Source of the DNA: Tritrichomonas foetus
Lineage: Eukaryota > Parabasalia > Tritrichomonadida > Tritrichomonadidae
Direction of reading: 5' to 3'
Length of the DNA stretch: 10,224 bases
Assembly: GCA_001839685.1 (NCBI GenBank)
Contig: MLAK01000128.1
Coordinates: forward strand, 1 to 10,224
Part shown: positions 1-8,461 of the stretch, piece by piece
Layout of the letters: the number at the start of each line of letters is the position of its first letter
Numbering within the stretch: the first letter of the stretch is position 1
The notes under the pieces: model-generated
Databases searched by the model: none
What the model saw: the letters and a program-made list of their open reading frames with translations, nothing else
Told to the model about the DNA's origin: nothing
Position numbers and translations under genes: made by a program

Positions 1-53
1 CAAGCTGTATTGATACGTTTTAGTCTTCCCATATTTCTATATACATAGAAAAA

Positions 54-90
54 TAACGTATATAACCGTTTTCTAACCGTTTTAACCGTC
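54..90 (+). repeat. Cluster of TAACSG motifs
   Basis: TAACCG occurs at 63-68, 74-79 and 83-88, the first two copies followed by TTTT, with a related TAACG at 54-58. Spacing is 11 and then 9 bases. AAC-N-G is the general core recognised by Myb DNA-binding domains, so a Myb-responsive site is possible. That is inference only, because the copies may simply be a short degenerate tandem repeat. Confidence 0.4.
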
Positions 91-186
91 GGACCACNNC
101 NTCACNNCACCCCTTATACCCCCACCTGAAATGTTATATGAAATATATAACATATATAATAGTATATATAGGACGGACAGACTGAA

Positions 187-205
187 GCTGCGCGAAGCGC
201 TTAGC
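187..205. repeat. GC-rich hairpin
   Basis: GCGC (190-193) and GCGC (197-200) pair across a GAA loop, and GCT/AGC at 187-189 and 203-205 can extend the stem. It is a conspicuous GC island in very AT-rich DNA and lies just inside the junction with the T/TTTA tract. It could be a terminal feature of a repeat family. No function can be assigned. Confidence 0.45.
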
Positions 206-244
206 GAAAGGATGGTAGTTTTTTTTTTTTTTATTTATTTATTT

Positions 245-688
245 TTGTAGCAGAATTTGATATATATTATTTTTTCAAGAAGTTAATGTTTTGACATAGT
301 ATAGATTTTTAAATATAGTCTAAAAAAATATCATTATATTTTCATCTTTGTTTTTACTGTTAACATGATAATAGCGAAGATAAAACCAGCCAAATTATTG
401 GCGGTTAAACTCCACCCTTAATTTTTGATGTACTAAATCTTACAGTGGAAAATGGCTCCTCGTAAAGGCATTTGATAATGCCAGCATCCTAATCATCCAA
501 AGGCGATGTTTCAATAATTGTTTTATCGTCTTGTAAAGAAACATCACACTTAAAACTGTGAGTCCAATACTTCACCGATGATAAGCTTAAAGCTTTGTCA
601 CCGTATGCTTCTATGAGTTTCGGGTGTATCTTGGAATTTTTTTTCTTATGTAATAAAAATGAATAACACTTGCTTGTTCCTTGTTCAT
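245..688 (-). pseudogene. Mariner-type transposase, N-terminal relic
   Basis: Reading from an ATG at 688 on the minus strand, the protein begins MNKEQASVIHFYYIRKK. After a frame change at an A8 run (about 639-646) it continues through KIHPKLIEAYGDKALS, SSVKYWTHSF and SLQDDKT. This is the layout of the N-terminal helix-turn-helix of mariner transposases: an RxxIHxxLxEAYGD-like first helix pair, a xxSVxxW recognition helix, and an acidic DD before the linker. A TAG at 489-491 and further stops follow. Weaker matches run on (CLYEEPFSTVRF, then FGWFYLRYYH) towards 310 and perhaps 250. The catalytic domain is missing because the relic ends at the T/TTTA tract. Family assignment is by motif pattern only. 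No terminal inverted repeat was found. Confidence 0.6.
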
Positions 689-829
689 GCCTTTGCTGTT
701 CGTCTTTATTGTTTACTATATATCATTTTTCATATTTTAAATTGATTATAATTTTTAAAGCAATTTCAAAATTTCGAAATAAATATTGCAGTTTCATTTT
801 ATATGTTCTGAACAATTATTAGATTTATT

Positions 830-1497
830 TTGGGGTGAAAGCATGATCTTTAAGGTATGGAGAATTTTTCTTGCCTCTTTCATATAGTGCACTTTTGCAA
901 GATTTTAGATATGGCACGGGATCCTAATTCTATATTTATGGTCTGATATAAATAATTATATTGAAATCTAATACTTGCTAACATATTAGTAAAATGTTAA
1001 AGTTCGTCTTTGGCTTCATTGGTGATGATATTTCTAATATATGGAAGTTGATCAAATTCATGATTTGTATGAGATAGATCACGAGATATTATTGAATTGA
1101 AAACATAAACTGTTGATTAAATGCTATCTTGCTTAAATTCTAAAAATTCTTTTTGTGGTTCTGCGATTGTTGCAGATGAAACCAAAGAAAAATCAAAATG
1201 AAAATGGCAAAATTGTTGAGTTCTGTCATCTTAAAATTTTCCTTTTTCTATTTTATACCTTCCTCCAATAACACAATAAAATCGCTGATTATTTGAAAAA
1301 ATTCCATCTCTTGAAGTTAAATCAAATCCTTCCAGGTTAGCATGAAGATATACATGCTTATTAAATTTTTCATTTGAAGAAAATGTCATATATTGTAAAT
1401 TCATCATTTCAGTATTATAAATGGATTTCTTTTCCTTATGAATATCCTTTACAAACCTTTAATTAAATTAAACTTCACTTAAACTAATAATACTTTC
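830..1497 (-). pseudogene. Unidentified degenerate gene (E)
   Basis: One minus-strand frame stays readable for about 660 bases with only a handful of stops. Pieces include DIHKEKKSIYNTEMMN, NKHVYLHANLEGFDLTSRDG, IFSNNQRFYCVIGGRYK, SSATIAEPQKEFLEFKQ, HEFDQLPYIRNII and NIELGSRAISKILQK. Composition is mixed and charged, unlike the F/I/S-rich shadows on the other strand, so this was once coding. The family is not recognised. It lies directly after relic D on the same strand, and because the two frames overlap at about 1497 they may be one original protein split by a frameshift. No signal peptide or membrane segment is evident. Confidence 0.45.
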
Positions 1498-1900
1498 ATT
1501 TTACAGTGCTAATGTGGCGATATTTTCCAAAAATCAGATATTTCAGAAATGCATTCGCCAATTTTTGAAATGCAATTTTCAATTTAATTGGAAAAGGTGA
1601 ATCAGATACTTTGCTTGCTAGCACATGACAACCCTAATAGAGAAATTGTTCATGGAATTTTTCCCTATTTATGAAAAATTTTCATGCACAGCGCTTTATC
1701 AGTCATTTTTATCTTGATATATCTAAAAATTTTGTTGAATAATGAAGAAAATCATAAAATGCTTCCAATTCAGATTATTTACAACAAATCCAAGATGAAA
1801 TTGATCATGAAAACTCAGATATTTTTAATCGAGCATTTTATTTTTTATTATTCATACCTCGAAATCCTTTTCTATGTGGATTGATATATGACTTTCTCAG
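1496..1900 (-). pseudogene. Unidentified degenerate gene (D)
   Basis: A minus-strand frame reads KSYINPHRKGFRGMNNKK, then SELEAFYDFLHYSTKFLDIS, and later KVSDSPFPIKLKIAFQKLA and NAFLKYLIFGKYRH before a TGA at 1496-1498. Roughly eight in-frame stops interrupt it, mostly in the middle. The family is not recognised. It follows relic C after only about 20 bases and runs into relic E, so C, D and E may represent one or two genes. A 66-codon plus-strand ORF at 1684-1884 is antisense to this relic and is judged a shadow. Confidence 0.4.
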
Positions 1901-1917
1901 ACAAAACCAATTTTTAT

Positions 1918-2205
1918 CTATCACCAAATTGGTGATTCGTACTCTCTATTGAATAAGCTCATCATCAGTGTTTTGATTTTTTTAACACACGAATTAATCA
2001 ATAATTTTATTGATTCTGTCTTTAAAGTTTTTTTTACTGAGAAACCTCTTAAGAAAATTAAGCTTTTTTATCGATCTATAACTTCTTCAAGGTTTCATAT
2101 ATAATTTTTTGTCTTATCGTCGGCTTGGTCATATTTTAACCAATAAAAATGTAGTAGAATTGTTGAAATTTCTGGATTTTACGGCATCATAAAAAAGTAA
2201 TACAT
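1918..2205 (-). pseudogene. Unidentified degenerate gene (C)
   Basis: From an ATG at 2205 on the minus strand, one frame runs to adjacent TGA and TAG stops at 1918-1923 with three interior stops. It includes PEISTILLHFYWLKYDQADD, IFLRGFSVKKTLKTESIKLL and LMMSLFNREYESPIW. The start lies 13 bases after the stop of relic B, in a different frame, so the genes were tightly packed on one strand. Such packing fits a mobile or virus-like element better than ordinary host genes, but the family is not recognised. Confidence 0.4.
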
Positions 2206-2218
2206 AGAATTAACATTA

Positions 2219-2655
2219 TTAGGAAGATAAGAAAACATCTTCTAATGTTATTTCTTTTTCTCCATCTTCATCTATCACATTATCTGCCACTTCTACAGAC
2301 ATATCTTCATTCACTTTTTTTAAATAGGTGAAATTTGTCGTAAAACCTACATTTGGATTATTCTTCTCCAAATCAGCGATTATTTTTCAAACTTTGAAAC
2401 TAAAGATTGCCTTAAATGTTTAGTGATCTCTTTGGAAATAATACGATGGAGAAGTTCAAATGACATCGCGTCAACTCCGATGTTCATTTCAAATGGTTCT
2501 AGAGGAAGAATATTATTCTATCGTAGAAAGGAAAGAGTATCGCAGAATTGAAATATATTGGAATCATTTCAATATCGAATAAATACTATTCAATTCATGT
2601 TTTCATTGACTTAAAAGTTTAGTAAATTGTTTATGGTGAAATGATAGAATTTGCT
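2219..2655 (-). pseudogene. Unidentified degenerate gene with acidic tail (B)
   Basis: The minus-strand frame reads NDSNIFQFCDTLSFLR, then EPFEMNIGVDAMSFELLHR and SKEITKHLRQSLVSKFEK. After one frame change near 2385 it continues LEKNNPNVGFTTNFTYLKK and an acidic tail (VNEDMSVEVADNVIDEDGEK) to a clean TAA at 2219-2221. The intact-looking acidic C-terminus and natural stop argue for a real former gene. The beginning, between about 2655 and 2580, is poorly preserved and in the same frame as the end of the recombinase relic, so B might have been its continuation. No family is recognised. Confidence 0.45.
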
Positions 2656-3475
2656 TTAAACTGACGTAGTTATTTTGTTTTCCATCGATATCAGAAATGA
2701 TGCTTTAATTAAAGGCATTGAATACCTTCTTCCTTTTGGTTCTTTACAATTTTCGCCAAATAATTCTTGTATCATACTAGTTTTGAGATCTGATGAATTT
2801 TGCAGTAATTAGTAAATAAACGTGACTAAATTGAAATTCGATTTTGTTGATAATGATCATAAGGATTTTATATTTTATCGGTTTTCAAAACAAAACATGC
2901 AGTGCCTGATCCAATAAGATCATTTTTGGAAATACAAATTTTTATTGAAATTCCATTTTTTTCTATGTATACGTCATTAATTGTCAAATTTCGAATTTCC
3001 GGAAACCAAAGAAATAAAAAAATAAAAAATAAAAAATAAAAAGACAGGCTTGGCATTATTCCAATTTTTCTTTCAGGTGCACTTTTACGATTTATTTCTT
3101 CATTCATTTCCAAGAGATCTTCAATTGATAAAGGCTCTTTTTGATTGGGAGCGCTGATTGTTTTTTCCACGAATTAATCATAGATATATCATGAATCGAG
3201 TGTTTTTGGAGGAATCAGTCATATAATTTTTTTTATAAAAGATAAGAAAAAGATGCTATAAAAATCTTCAGAGCATTGATTGTCGATCTGTCCCTTTTCA
3301 TCTTTTCTAAGAAACCTATCATTTTGTATTCTATCATAGTAAATGAATCTGGAACTTCAATTTTGCCCATATAGATTTCGTTAAGTTTCAAATATGCTTA
3401 ATAAGTTTTCAAAAAATTTGGCTCAATCGAGTGCTCTTCGAGTTGTTTTTTATGTTTCACAAGATCGGCGAACAT
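2656..3475 (-). pseudogene. Tyrosine recombinase (phage-integrase fold), decayed
   Basis: Three frame blocks in order resemble a tyrosine recombinase, which cuts and rejoins DNA through a catalytic tyrosine. Block 1 (ATG 3475 to about 3240) resembles the helical core-binding domain: HKKQLEEHSIEPNFLKTY, then FLEKMKRDRSTINALKIFI. Block 2 (100 codons, 2868-3170) begins the catalytic domain: EPLSIEDLLEMNEEI, then FPEIRNLTINDVYIEKNG and the beta-hairpin lysine motif ISKNDLIGSG. Block 3 (about 2800-2656) has MIQELFGENCKEPKGRRYSM, then PLIKAS where an HxxR box would be expected. The box I arginine (usual LRxSE) reads W in LWFPEI, the HxxR residues are absent, and no Tyr box is visible, so it is inactive. 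Blocks 1 and 2 part at an A6 run near 3165. There are at least six stops. Confidence 0.6.
3012..3042. repeat. A5T/A6T microsatellite inside the recombinase relic
   Basis: AAATAAAAAAATAAAAAATAAAAAATAAAAAG is a tandem array of A(5-7)T units, written here with its edges. On the minus strand it encodes an F/L/I-rich run (FYFLFFIFLFLW) just before the degenerate box I. Related recombinases have only a short LSFYGFLR-like stretch there, so replication slippage probably expanded the site without breaking the frame. Confidence 0.65.
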
Positions 3476-3564
3476 ATTATTTTATAAAAATAAAACAATA
3501 GAATTAACGTTCAAAAATTATTGAAAATAAGCTAATACTGTTGAATAAGATTGAGAACTAATTT

Positions 3565-3670
3565 TTAATTTTTAAAAAAATAAAATCGAACTTTTTCCAT
3601 TTCTTCAGAAAAAATCGATAATAATTCAGAAGTTTCGTAATATTCAAAATTTTAAAATAATTGAGAGTGA
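3565..3670 (-). pseudogene. Tail of an unidentified relic gene
   Basis: The minus-strand frame ending at the TAA at 3565-3567 reads NFEYYETSELLSIFSEEMEK followed by VRFYFFKN. Its charged, acidic composition differs from the surrounding AT-rich DNA. It lies about 90 bases upstream of, and on the same strand as, the recombinase relic, so it may be the end of the previous gene in that block. Its upstream part is unreadable. No family is recognised, and the rest of 3476-3790 shows nothing supportable. Confidence 0.3.
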
Positions 3671-3793
3671 CTTTTATGGTTTCCTGATGATTCATAAGAT
3701 TAATTAGGAGAATACAGACACCAGTTTGACTAAATTATTTCTCATTCTTTAGCTTAATAATTATTTTAATTATTTTCCTTTTATAATTTTAAC

Positions 3794-4580
3794 ATGTCTT
3801 TTTTAGATGCTTCGTGCCGGATAGATGAGCAATGATCAGTACATCATTATTGATAGGATAAATAGAGGATATACATAAGAAGAAATCAAGCTGCTATCCT
3901 TGATGTTCGTGCGAAATTAACGCACACTGTCTTCGTATATCAGTATTGGGCCTGAGATGGCGCTTTGGTATTTTTCCTAGTCCAATTCCTTATTTATGAT
4001 TAGTGAATGAGCAGAAATTGGCAGTTATGGCACTTGAGCAAGCAAAAGATAGAAATTGCTTTCGAACATGCCAATTTATTACTTGGCGCATCAGGTTAAA
4101 ATTAATAAAAGTATTGAGGCCAAGAATTAAATAATTCAATGGAGGTGTAATGGGTTAGCTTTTTAAATTAACCAATATCCATCACCCCCATCAAGAGGTT
4201 GGGTCAACTCCTACCGGCAAAAATACAATTATTTAATCGCCAATTCTCAAAATTTGGAAGATGTGAGAAGAAAAAAACTGTCCTGTAGTATATGTTCTTT
4301 CATTTTTTTTTTTCGGAATTCGATTTTCTTAGAAATGCCTATCCAAACTTATTTGCAATGCGGATAAAACTTTTGTGAACGCTAAAAAAAAAAACTATAA
4401 ATCAATCACCCAAATACTTTGCCACTTATTGGAAATGATACTAACACTAACCGCATCACCGCACTGTTCACAATCAATGTTGACTTATTAGTATGAAAAA
4501 AAAAGACGTTTTCAACTGCAGTATCAGCTAATAGCGGGCAACACTAGAAAAAAAAGTTTCCATTTCCACCAAAATGCCCA
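3794..4580 (+). pseudogene. Pogo/CENP-B-like transposase relic (plus strand)
   Basis: From an ATG at 3794 the blocks in order are MSFLDASCRIDE, QYIIIDRINRGYT with EEIKLLS, and LVNEQKLAVMALEQAKDRNC followed by FRTCQFITWRIR. Next comes NQYPSPPSRGWVNSYRQKYN with IANSQNLEDVRRK (open from 4167 to 4364). Then NADKTFVNAKKK and GNDTNTNRITALFTINVDLL mark the start of a DDE domain. The P-x-x-RGW followed by a short helix is typical of the second helix-turn-helix of CENP-B/Tc5-type DNA-binding domains. NADKTFVNA occupies the place of the NxDET first catalytic motif. Four or more frame changes and several stops show that it is dead. The relic fades near 4580, where it meets the opposite-strand relic. Confidence 0.55.
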
Positions 4581-4599
4581 ACTAGAATGTATATATGGT

Positions 4600-5725
4600 A
4601 ACTATCAATATGTATCAACTTGCCAAAAAATTAACCAAATTATTAAATGTGCCCTGCTTAATAAACATTGCATTGACGCTTTTTTACTAGCGAATATACC
4701 AAGGTCTAAAAACAGACACTGATCACTTTTATTTGAACTGCATATGCATTTCATTTTCCTCGAGATGGACTAGAAGCTTTGAGTTAAATGCACTGTAAAA
4801 GCATATTAAATGATGAGAACAGGACCATGATTGTTAAACTCAGCTTGACGTCTTCTGATTTCTGGAAAAAAACAGAATGTGATTCAATCACAAAAAGCTT
4901 ATGATTATTCATAAAACATATTTCGGTTTGTGCAAAAAATGCTTGATCTTCTTAATACCCGAAATGTCAAAGTTCTAACTCAACAGTTTCCCTCTGAAGA
5001 ATTATTGCTTGTCTGAATGCATGGACATCTGCACAAATCCCACTCAGAATTGTAGCGTGTTTTTCTTTTCTATGAACGGGTATCTTGATAGTATTTCACA
5101 CAAGAGCCATAGGTACTATGTTTACAAATGTTCATTATTCAGAGTATTCTTCAAGACTAGATTCATCAATATTCACTTTGAATGCAGAAGGAAAGTTGAA
5201 CTTAAACTTTTAGTCTAGTTCGCTAAAATGCTTATCAATGTCTTTTGTTTTGCAATGAACTATTTCCGTCTCCATAGGATGACCAGTAACAGTTCAAAGA
5301 TTCGGATTTGAAGCCAGATAATTCCATTAAAACTATAATGCCACAGTTTTGACAAAATTGATACGCATATGTTCAACAATGTCTTCATATGTTGTGGATT
5401 CTTTTCATCATACCTATCATGAACAAATTGACATATTCATTCCATTTCTACATCATAAAACAATAGTTTCCCAATTTTGATTATTCTTGACTCTTATTCT
5501 ATTTACGTGCATACTTTGCCACTTTCCCTTTTTGACATCGAAAAATTCGCCTATGATTATAAGTGATAAATGAGACAGGTCTTATATGCTCCTCTTAAAA
5601 GTAAAAATTCCTTGCTCCTTTTCAGACTGCAAGGATTGGAAACCACGTTTTTCAATCAGAAAATTGAAAAACCTGAGATGTTTGATGGCATCAAGTCTCC
5701 AGTAGCTACGAAATCGAATTCATCT
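4600..5725 (-). pseudogene. Pogo-like DDE transposase relic (minus strand)
   Basis: Blocks in order on the minus strand begin with an N-terminal DNA-binding part: RSYWRLDAIKHLRFFNFLIE, KRGFQSLQSEKEQGIFTFKR, FDVKKGKWQSMHVNRIR. Then follow YEDIVEHMRINFVKTVA and KFNFPSAFKVNIDESSLEEY, where the Asp of NIDE (5165-5167) is the expected first catalytic residue. After a frame change come IPVHRKEKHATILSGICADV and RQAIILQRETVELEL, then EIRRRQAEF with HGPVLII. The last block, SDQCLFLDLGIFASKKASMQ, matches the SDxxQPLDLGIF motif with its Asp at 4704-4706. The second catalytic Asp, expected after GPVLII, falls on a TAA. The gene is full-length in outline (about 375 codons) but broken by many stops and frameshifts. 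A 69-codon plus ORF at 5009-5218 is its shadow. Confidence 0.65.
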
Positions 5726-5726
5726 A

Positions 5727-6141
5727 TTAATTAACAAAATAATATTCTTCATCATACTTGAAACTTTTAATATCATCAAAAAATAAGATTATTCCAAAAT
5801 TAATAATAGACAATAGAAATTGATAAAATCGTTAGTATCATTATATTTCCTGACATCAAGTGCAATTTTAGATTGAAACCTCGTTTCATGATTGGTTTCT
5901 CAATAATTATTAACCCAAAATTTCATTTTGTTCACAGTAATGCCATTAATCCTTAAATTACCATGATCTTATATAAAATCTCAAGTTTGAGTGTATATTT
6001 CCTTGGAATCTAATGACGTTTCATTCGCTAATTTTCAACATAAGTGCCAATTGGGGTCTTCATCTTTTTTCTTTAAGCTTTCACTGGTTGCAAAATAAAA
6101 TCTATTTATGATGAAGATGTATTATTATTAATTTTCGACAT
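5727..6141 (-). pseudogene. Unidentified degenerate gene, divergent from 6160
   Basis: An ATG at 6141 on the minus strand starts MSKINNNTSSS. The best frame then gives SESLKKKDEDPNWHLC, KLANETSLDSKEIYTQT, DHGNLRINGITVNKMKFWVN, RFQSKIALDVRKYNDTNDF and finally FFDDIKSFKYDEEYYFVN before a TAA at 5727-5729. The reading is charged and convincing over about 130 codons despite stops and frame changes. Its end abuts the start of the pogo-like relic, so it may be the 5' part of that gene. A separate transposon gene is equally possible. No family is securely recognised. Confidence 0.45.
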
Positions 6142-6159
6142 TTATGAGAGAATTTGATA

Positions 6160-6753
6160 AATTGCATTCAAGCTGATCCAAAAGAATCTGCTTCGAATAT
6201 AATAAGCATGTTATATGAAGTGAATACAGATATTGCTCATTCAATTTCTAGGAAAATTATATAAACTCAAAGAACTATTAAGAAAGACAAATCTCTGTAA
6301 TTTTACCTGATCTAAGTGTTCTACTTTGAAAGCTACATAGCAAATTCAAGGGATAGTAAACTCATTTTTATCTGAAAAACAATTTCTTCCACATCATCAA
6401 AGCTTAACTCATCTAATAAATTCTTTTCATCATCATATTTTAAAATTCGAAATGCTTATTCGAAGAGAAAAGATGTTAAGAAAAAATATAATGAAACAGC
6501 TTTTTTACGACAACCAATCATGATGTTGAAACAAAAATATTAGAACTTGCAAAGAAAGTAATAATCAATCATTTCCCAAATTTTCCTCATATTCGAGAAA
6601 TAATCGCACGAAATCGATTTTTGTTAAAAATGAATTCTAACTTTTTAATTTGATAATTTCCACTTTTACATCAACAATTATGATTGAACGGAAAAACATG
6701 AAAGTGATAAAATTGTCAGACATTTAAATGCTTATATTAACAAGATCAAATAA
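6160..6753 (+). pseudogene. Unidentified degenerate gene (plus strand)
   Basis: Four frame blocks read in order: NCIQADPKESASNIISMLYE with VNTDIAHSISRKII (6160-6300); SSNKFFSSSYFKIRNAYSKR with KDVKKKYNETAFLRQP (6385-6543); NHDVETKILELAKKVIINHF with PNFPHIREIIARNRFLLK (6516-6653); and TEKHESDKIVRHLNAYINKI (ending at the TAA at 6751-6753). The third block is 45 codons without a stop and looks like a helical domain. Composition supports former coding. It is not recognised as any family I can name. It is divergent from the minus-strand relic beginning at 6141, leaving only about 18 bases between them. Confidence 0.45.
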
Positions 6754-7117
6754 CATTTTATAATTGTCTTTGTGAGACTGGATTTGATGATTAGTTATAT
6801 AGTAGGATAGAGGCTGTTCAATTTTATGAGATTTCATTGATTTTTCCTTTTATCATCTTTGAGTTTGATTCACACCTTTTTCGAAAAGAAAGTTCTTTGC
6901 CAATATTTATATTTCAAACCATATCTAATATCATGTAATTTTCATAATCAATCCAGCTTCGGCCATTGTAAAATCAATTAATTCTTTCCATTGACTGATC
7001 CATTATCATATTTAATTTTTCGGTTCTTCCTAATATCGCTTGTTTTTGACAATAACAATAGACTACTAATGATATCAATTCATAAACACATGAACAAATA
7101 TTATTTATTTTTTTTAA
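6754..7117. other. AT-rich spacer with a weak minus-strand reading
   Basis: No ORF of note. On the minus strand a stop-ridden frame between about 7050 and 6790 gives fragments such as IRKNRKIKYDNGSVNGKN and IRYGLKYKYWQRTFFSKKV, which may be another relic but could be chance. The Tc1 element begins at the right edge, so any such relic would have been cut by that insertion. Confidence 0.25.
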
Positions 7118-7119
7118 TA

Positions 7120-7145
7120 TAAGCTCCTTTCAAAAAACCAGGGTT
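7120..7145 (+). repeat. Left TIR with flanking TA
   Basis: TA, then AGCTCCTTTCAAAAAACCAG and GGTT. Mismatches with the right end fall at 7123, 7134 and 7143. Confidence 0.85.
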
Positions 7146-7163
7146 TTCACTTTTTTTTGAAAG
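7127..7163. repeat. Hairpin at the left transposon end
   Basis: CTTTCAAAAAA (7127-7137) and its exact complement TTTTTTGAAAG (7153-7163) are separated by 15 bases. The outer arm lies inside the left TIR. It may be an inverted transposase-binding half-site, or a by-product of the A/T runs. Confidence 0.5.
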
Positions 7164-7398
7164 AATGTCTGTTTGCTCAATAAATACACCGTAATAAATC
7201 TTTCTTTTCTAATATATATTTAATATTATTTGTTTAAAATATTAATAAATGATTTTAATAAACATTTTTCTATTACCTATCAAGATATAAGTATATTGCT
7301 TTCAACGAGAATTAGCGGTTAGATTTGACCTGTAAAAAAATGTCGATTTCCGAAATGAAAAATAATTATTTATCCGATATTGTGTACTTTCCTGAACC

Positions 7399-8461
7399 AT
7401 GGAAACACACAATTACTCTTATAAATCCAATTCTATGCATTCACTTGATTTATTACGGTATTTACCAACGTTTGATAACAAGGATCAAGTAATATTATTT
7501 TTTTATTATCTCTATCAAAATATCGAATTGATAAAAAAATCGACTAAAAGCGGATCAGATAGAATCAGGCGTGTTCTTCATCAATTCTCTGAAACACATC
7601 AGCTTCCTCAACAATTGGTGTATGGACGTCCTAAACAAATTTCAATCGAAATTCTGAACTTTGTTTGTCTTAATACAAAGTTAGATTCACGAATTTCATA
7701 TCGATGACTGCAAGAACTTGTTTCAAACCAATTTCATCATATATCTATTGGCACTTTGCATTCAATTCGTAATTCATTACGTTTTCGATATCAACCACCG
7801 AAGCAGAAACAAATGCTAACCGAATTACAAAAATTCAAAAGGGTAAGTTTTGCGTATTCAATGATAAAAAACGAGTTGTGTCGAAATATATTGTTTAGTG
7901 ATGAATCAAGGTTTTCGCTCGGTCCGGATAATAGATGGGTATACAGACGTTATGGTGATGAGCATCCTGCAATATTTGCAGAACGCCAGAAATTTAATAA
8001 TGGTATCATGATTTTTGGTGCAATCGGAGAAAACTTCAAGTCGAGATTAATTTTTACTGAAAAAACTGTAGATCAAAAAAGCTATATTCAATCTATTTCA
8101 CAAAATGGCCTTCTTGATGATATGAACAATCATTTTGGTGTCTGCAATTATATATTTCAACAGGATGGCGCACCAGCACTTACTGGGCGCTTATCTACAA
8201 CATATCTAAAATATCATTTAAACTATCTCAAAATTTGGCCAGCAAACAGTCCTGACATTAACGTGATAGAAAACATTTGGGGAATTATGAAAAAAAATAT
8301 TAAATGTAAAAAATGTTCGAACAATCCAAGAATTAAAAGAAACTGTCTCTCAAATATGGGACCAAATCTCCATAGAAATCATCAATAGGTTAGTGGAGTC
8401 ATTTCGTTATCGATTATATCTTGTGATTTCCAGTAATGGAGAAAGCATTATGTGTCTGTGA
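7399..8461 (+). pseudogene. Tc1-type transposase (DD34E), one stop and one frameshift
   Basis: Transposase that would cut and reinsert the element at TA sites. Residues 1-70 form the first helix-turn-helix (NIELIKKSTKSGSDRIRRVL), followed by the family's GRP linker (GRPKQIS) and a second helix-turn-helix (KLDSRISYR onward, then SIGTLHSIRNSLRFRYQPP). The catalytic triad is complete: Asp in LFSDESRFS (7900), Asp in FQQDGAPA (8164), and Glu in SPDINVIENIW (8269), with 34 residues between the last two. A TGA at 7705-7707 interrupts the second helix-turn-helix where a Trp or Arg codon is likely. Near 8327 the frame shifts by +1, and ELKETVSQIWDQISIEIINR then leads to a normal-looking C-terminus ending at the TGA 8459-8461. 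Total about 354 codons, usual for the family. The ATG at 7399 is the only in-frame Met after a TGA at 7393. An ATG at 7340 is in another frame. Confidence 0.85.

Larger units (their letters stand above)
1..244. other. Left-edge repeat-like non-coding region
   Basis: No reading frame makes sense here. The stretch holds a TAACCG cluster, unresolved bases at 98-99, 101 and 106-107, an AT-dinucleotide-rich tract around 130-170, a GC-rich hairpin, and a long T run ending in TTTA repeats (about 219-245). The mariner-like relic on the minus strand stops being readable at this T/TTTA tract, so the tract may mark a junction between two elements. The unresolved bases suggest that the assembly had trouble here, as is common in high-copy repeats. 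Confidence 0.5.

Noticed and set aside
1684..1884. 66-codon plus-strand ORF
   Set aside because: Rich in F, I, L and Y, with no recognisable domain and antisense to the better-supported minus-strand relic D.
4125..4260. Structured RNA at the GC-richer stretch with complementary segments
   Set aside because: The stretch reads well as a CENP-B-type DNA-binding domain on the plus strand, which explains its composition better.
4436..4450. ACTAACAC resembling the trichomonad intron branch/3' splice motif
   Set aside because: It lacks the following ACAG and no matching 5' splice site was found upstream. It falls within the readable pogo-like relic.
5131..5143. TCATTATTCAGAG resembling a trichomonad initiator element
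   Set aside because: It lies within the minus-strand transposase relic and has no start codon with a real gene downstream.
5009..5218. 69-codon plus-strand ORF
   Set aside because: Antisense to the catalytic part of the minus-strand pogo-like relic, including the NIDE motif and the following block, so it is a shadow.
7340..7500. Earlier ATG (7340) as transposase start
   Set aside because: It is in a different frame from the helix-turn-helix, closes at a TAA after about 50 codons, and gives no family-like sequence.
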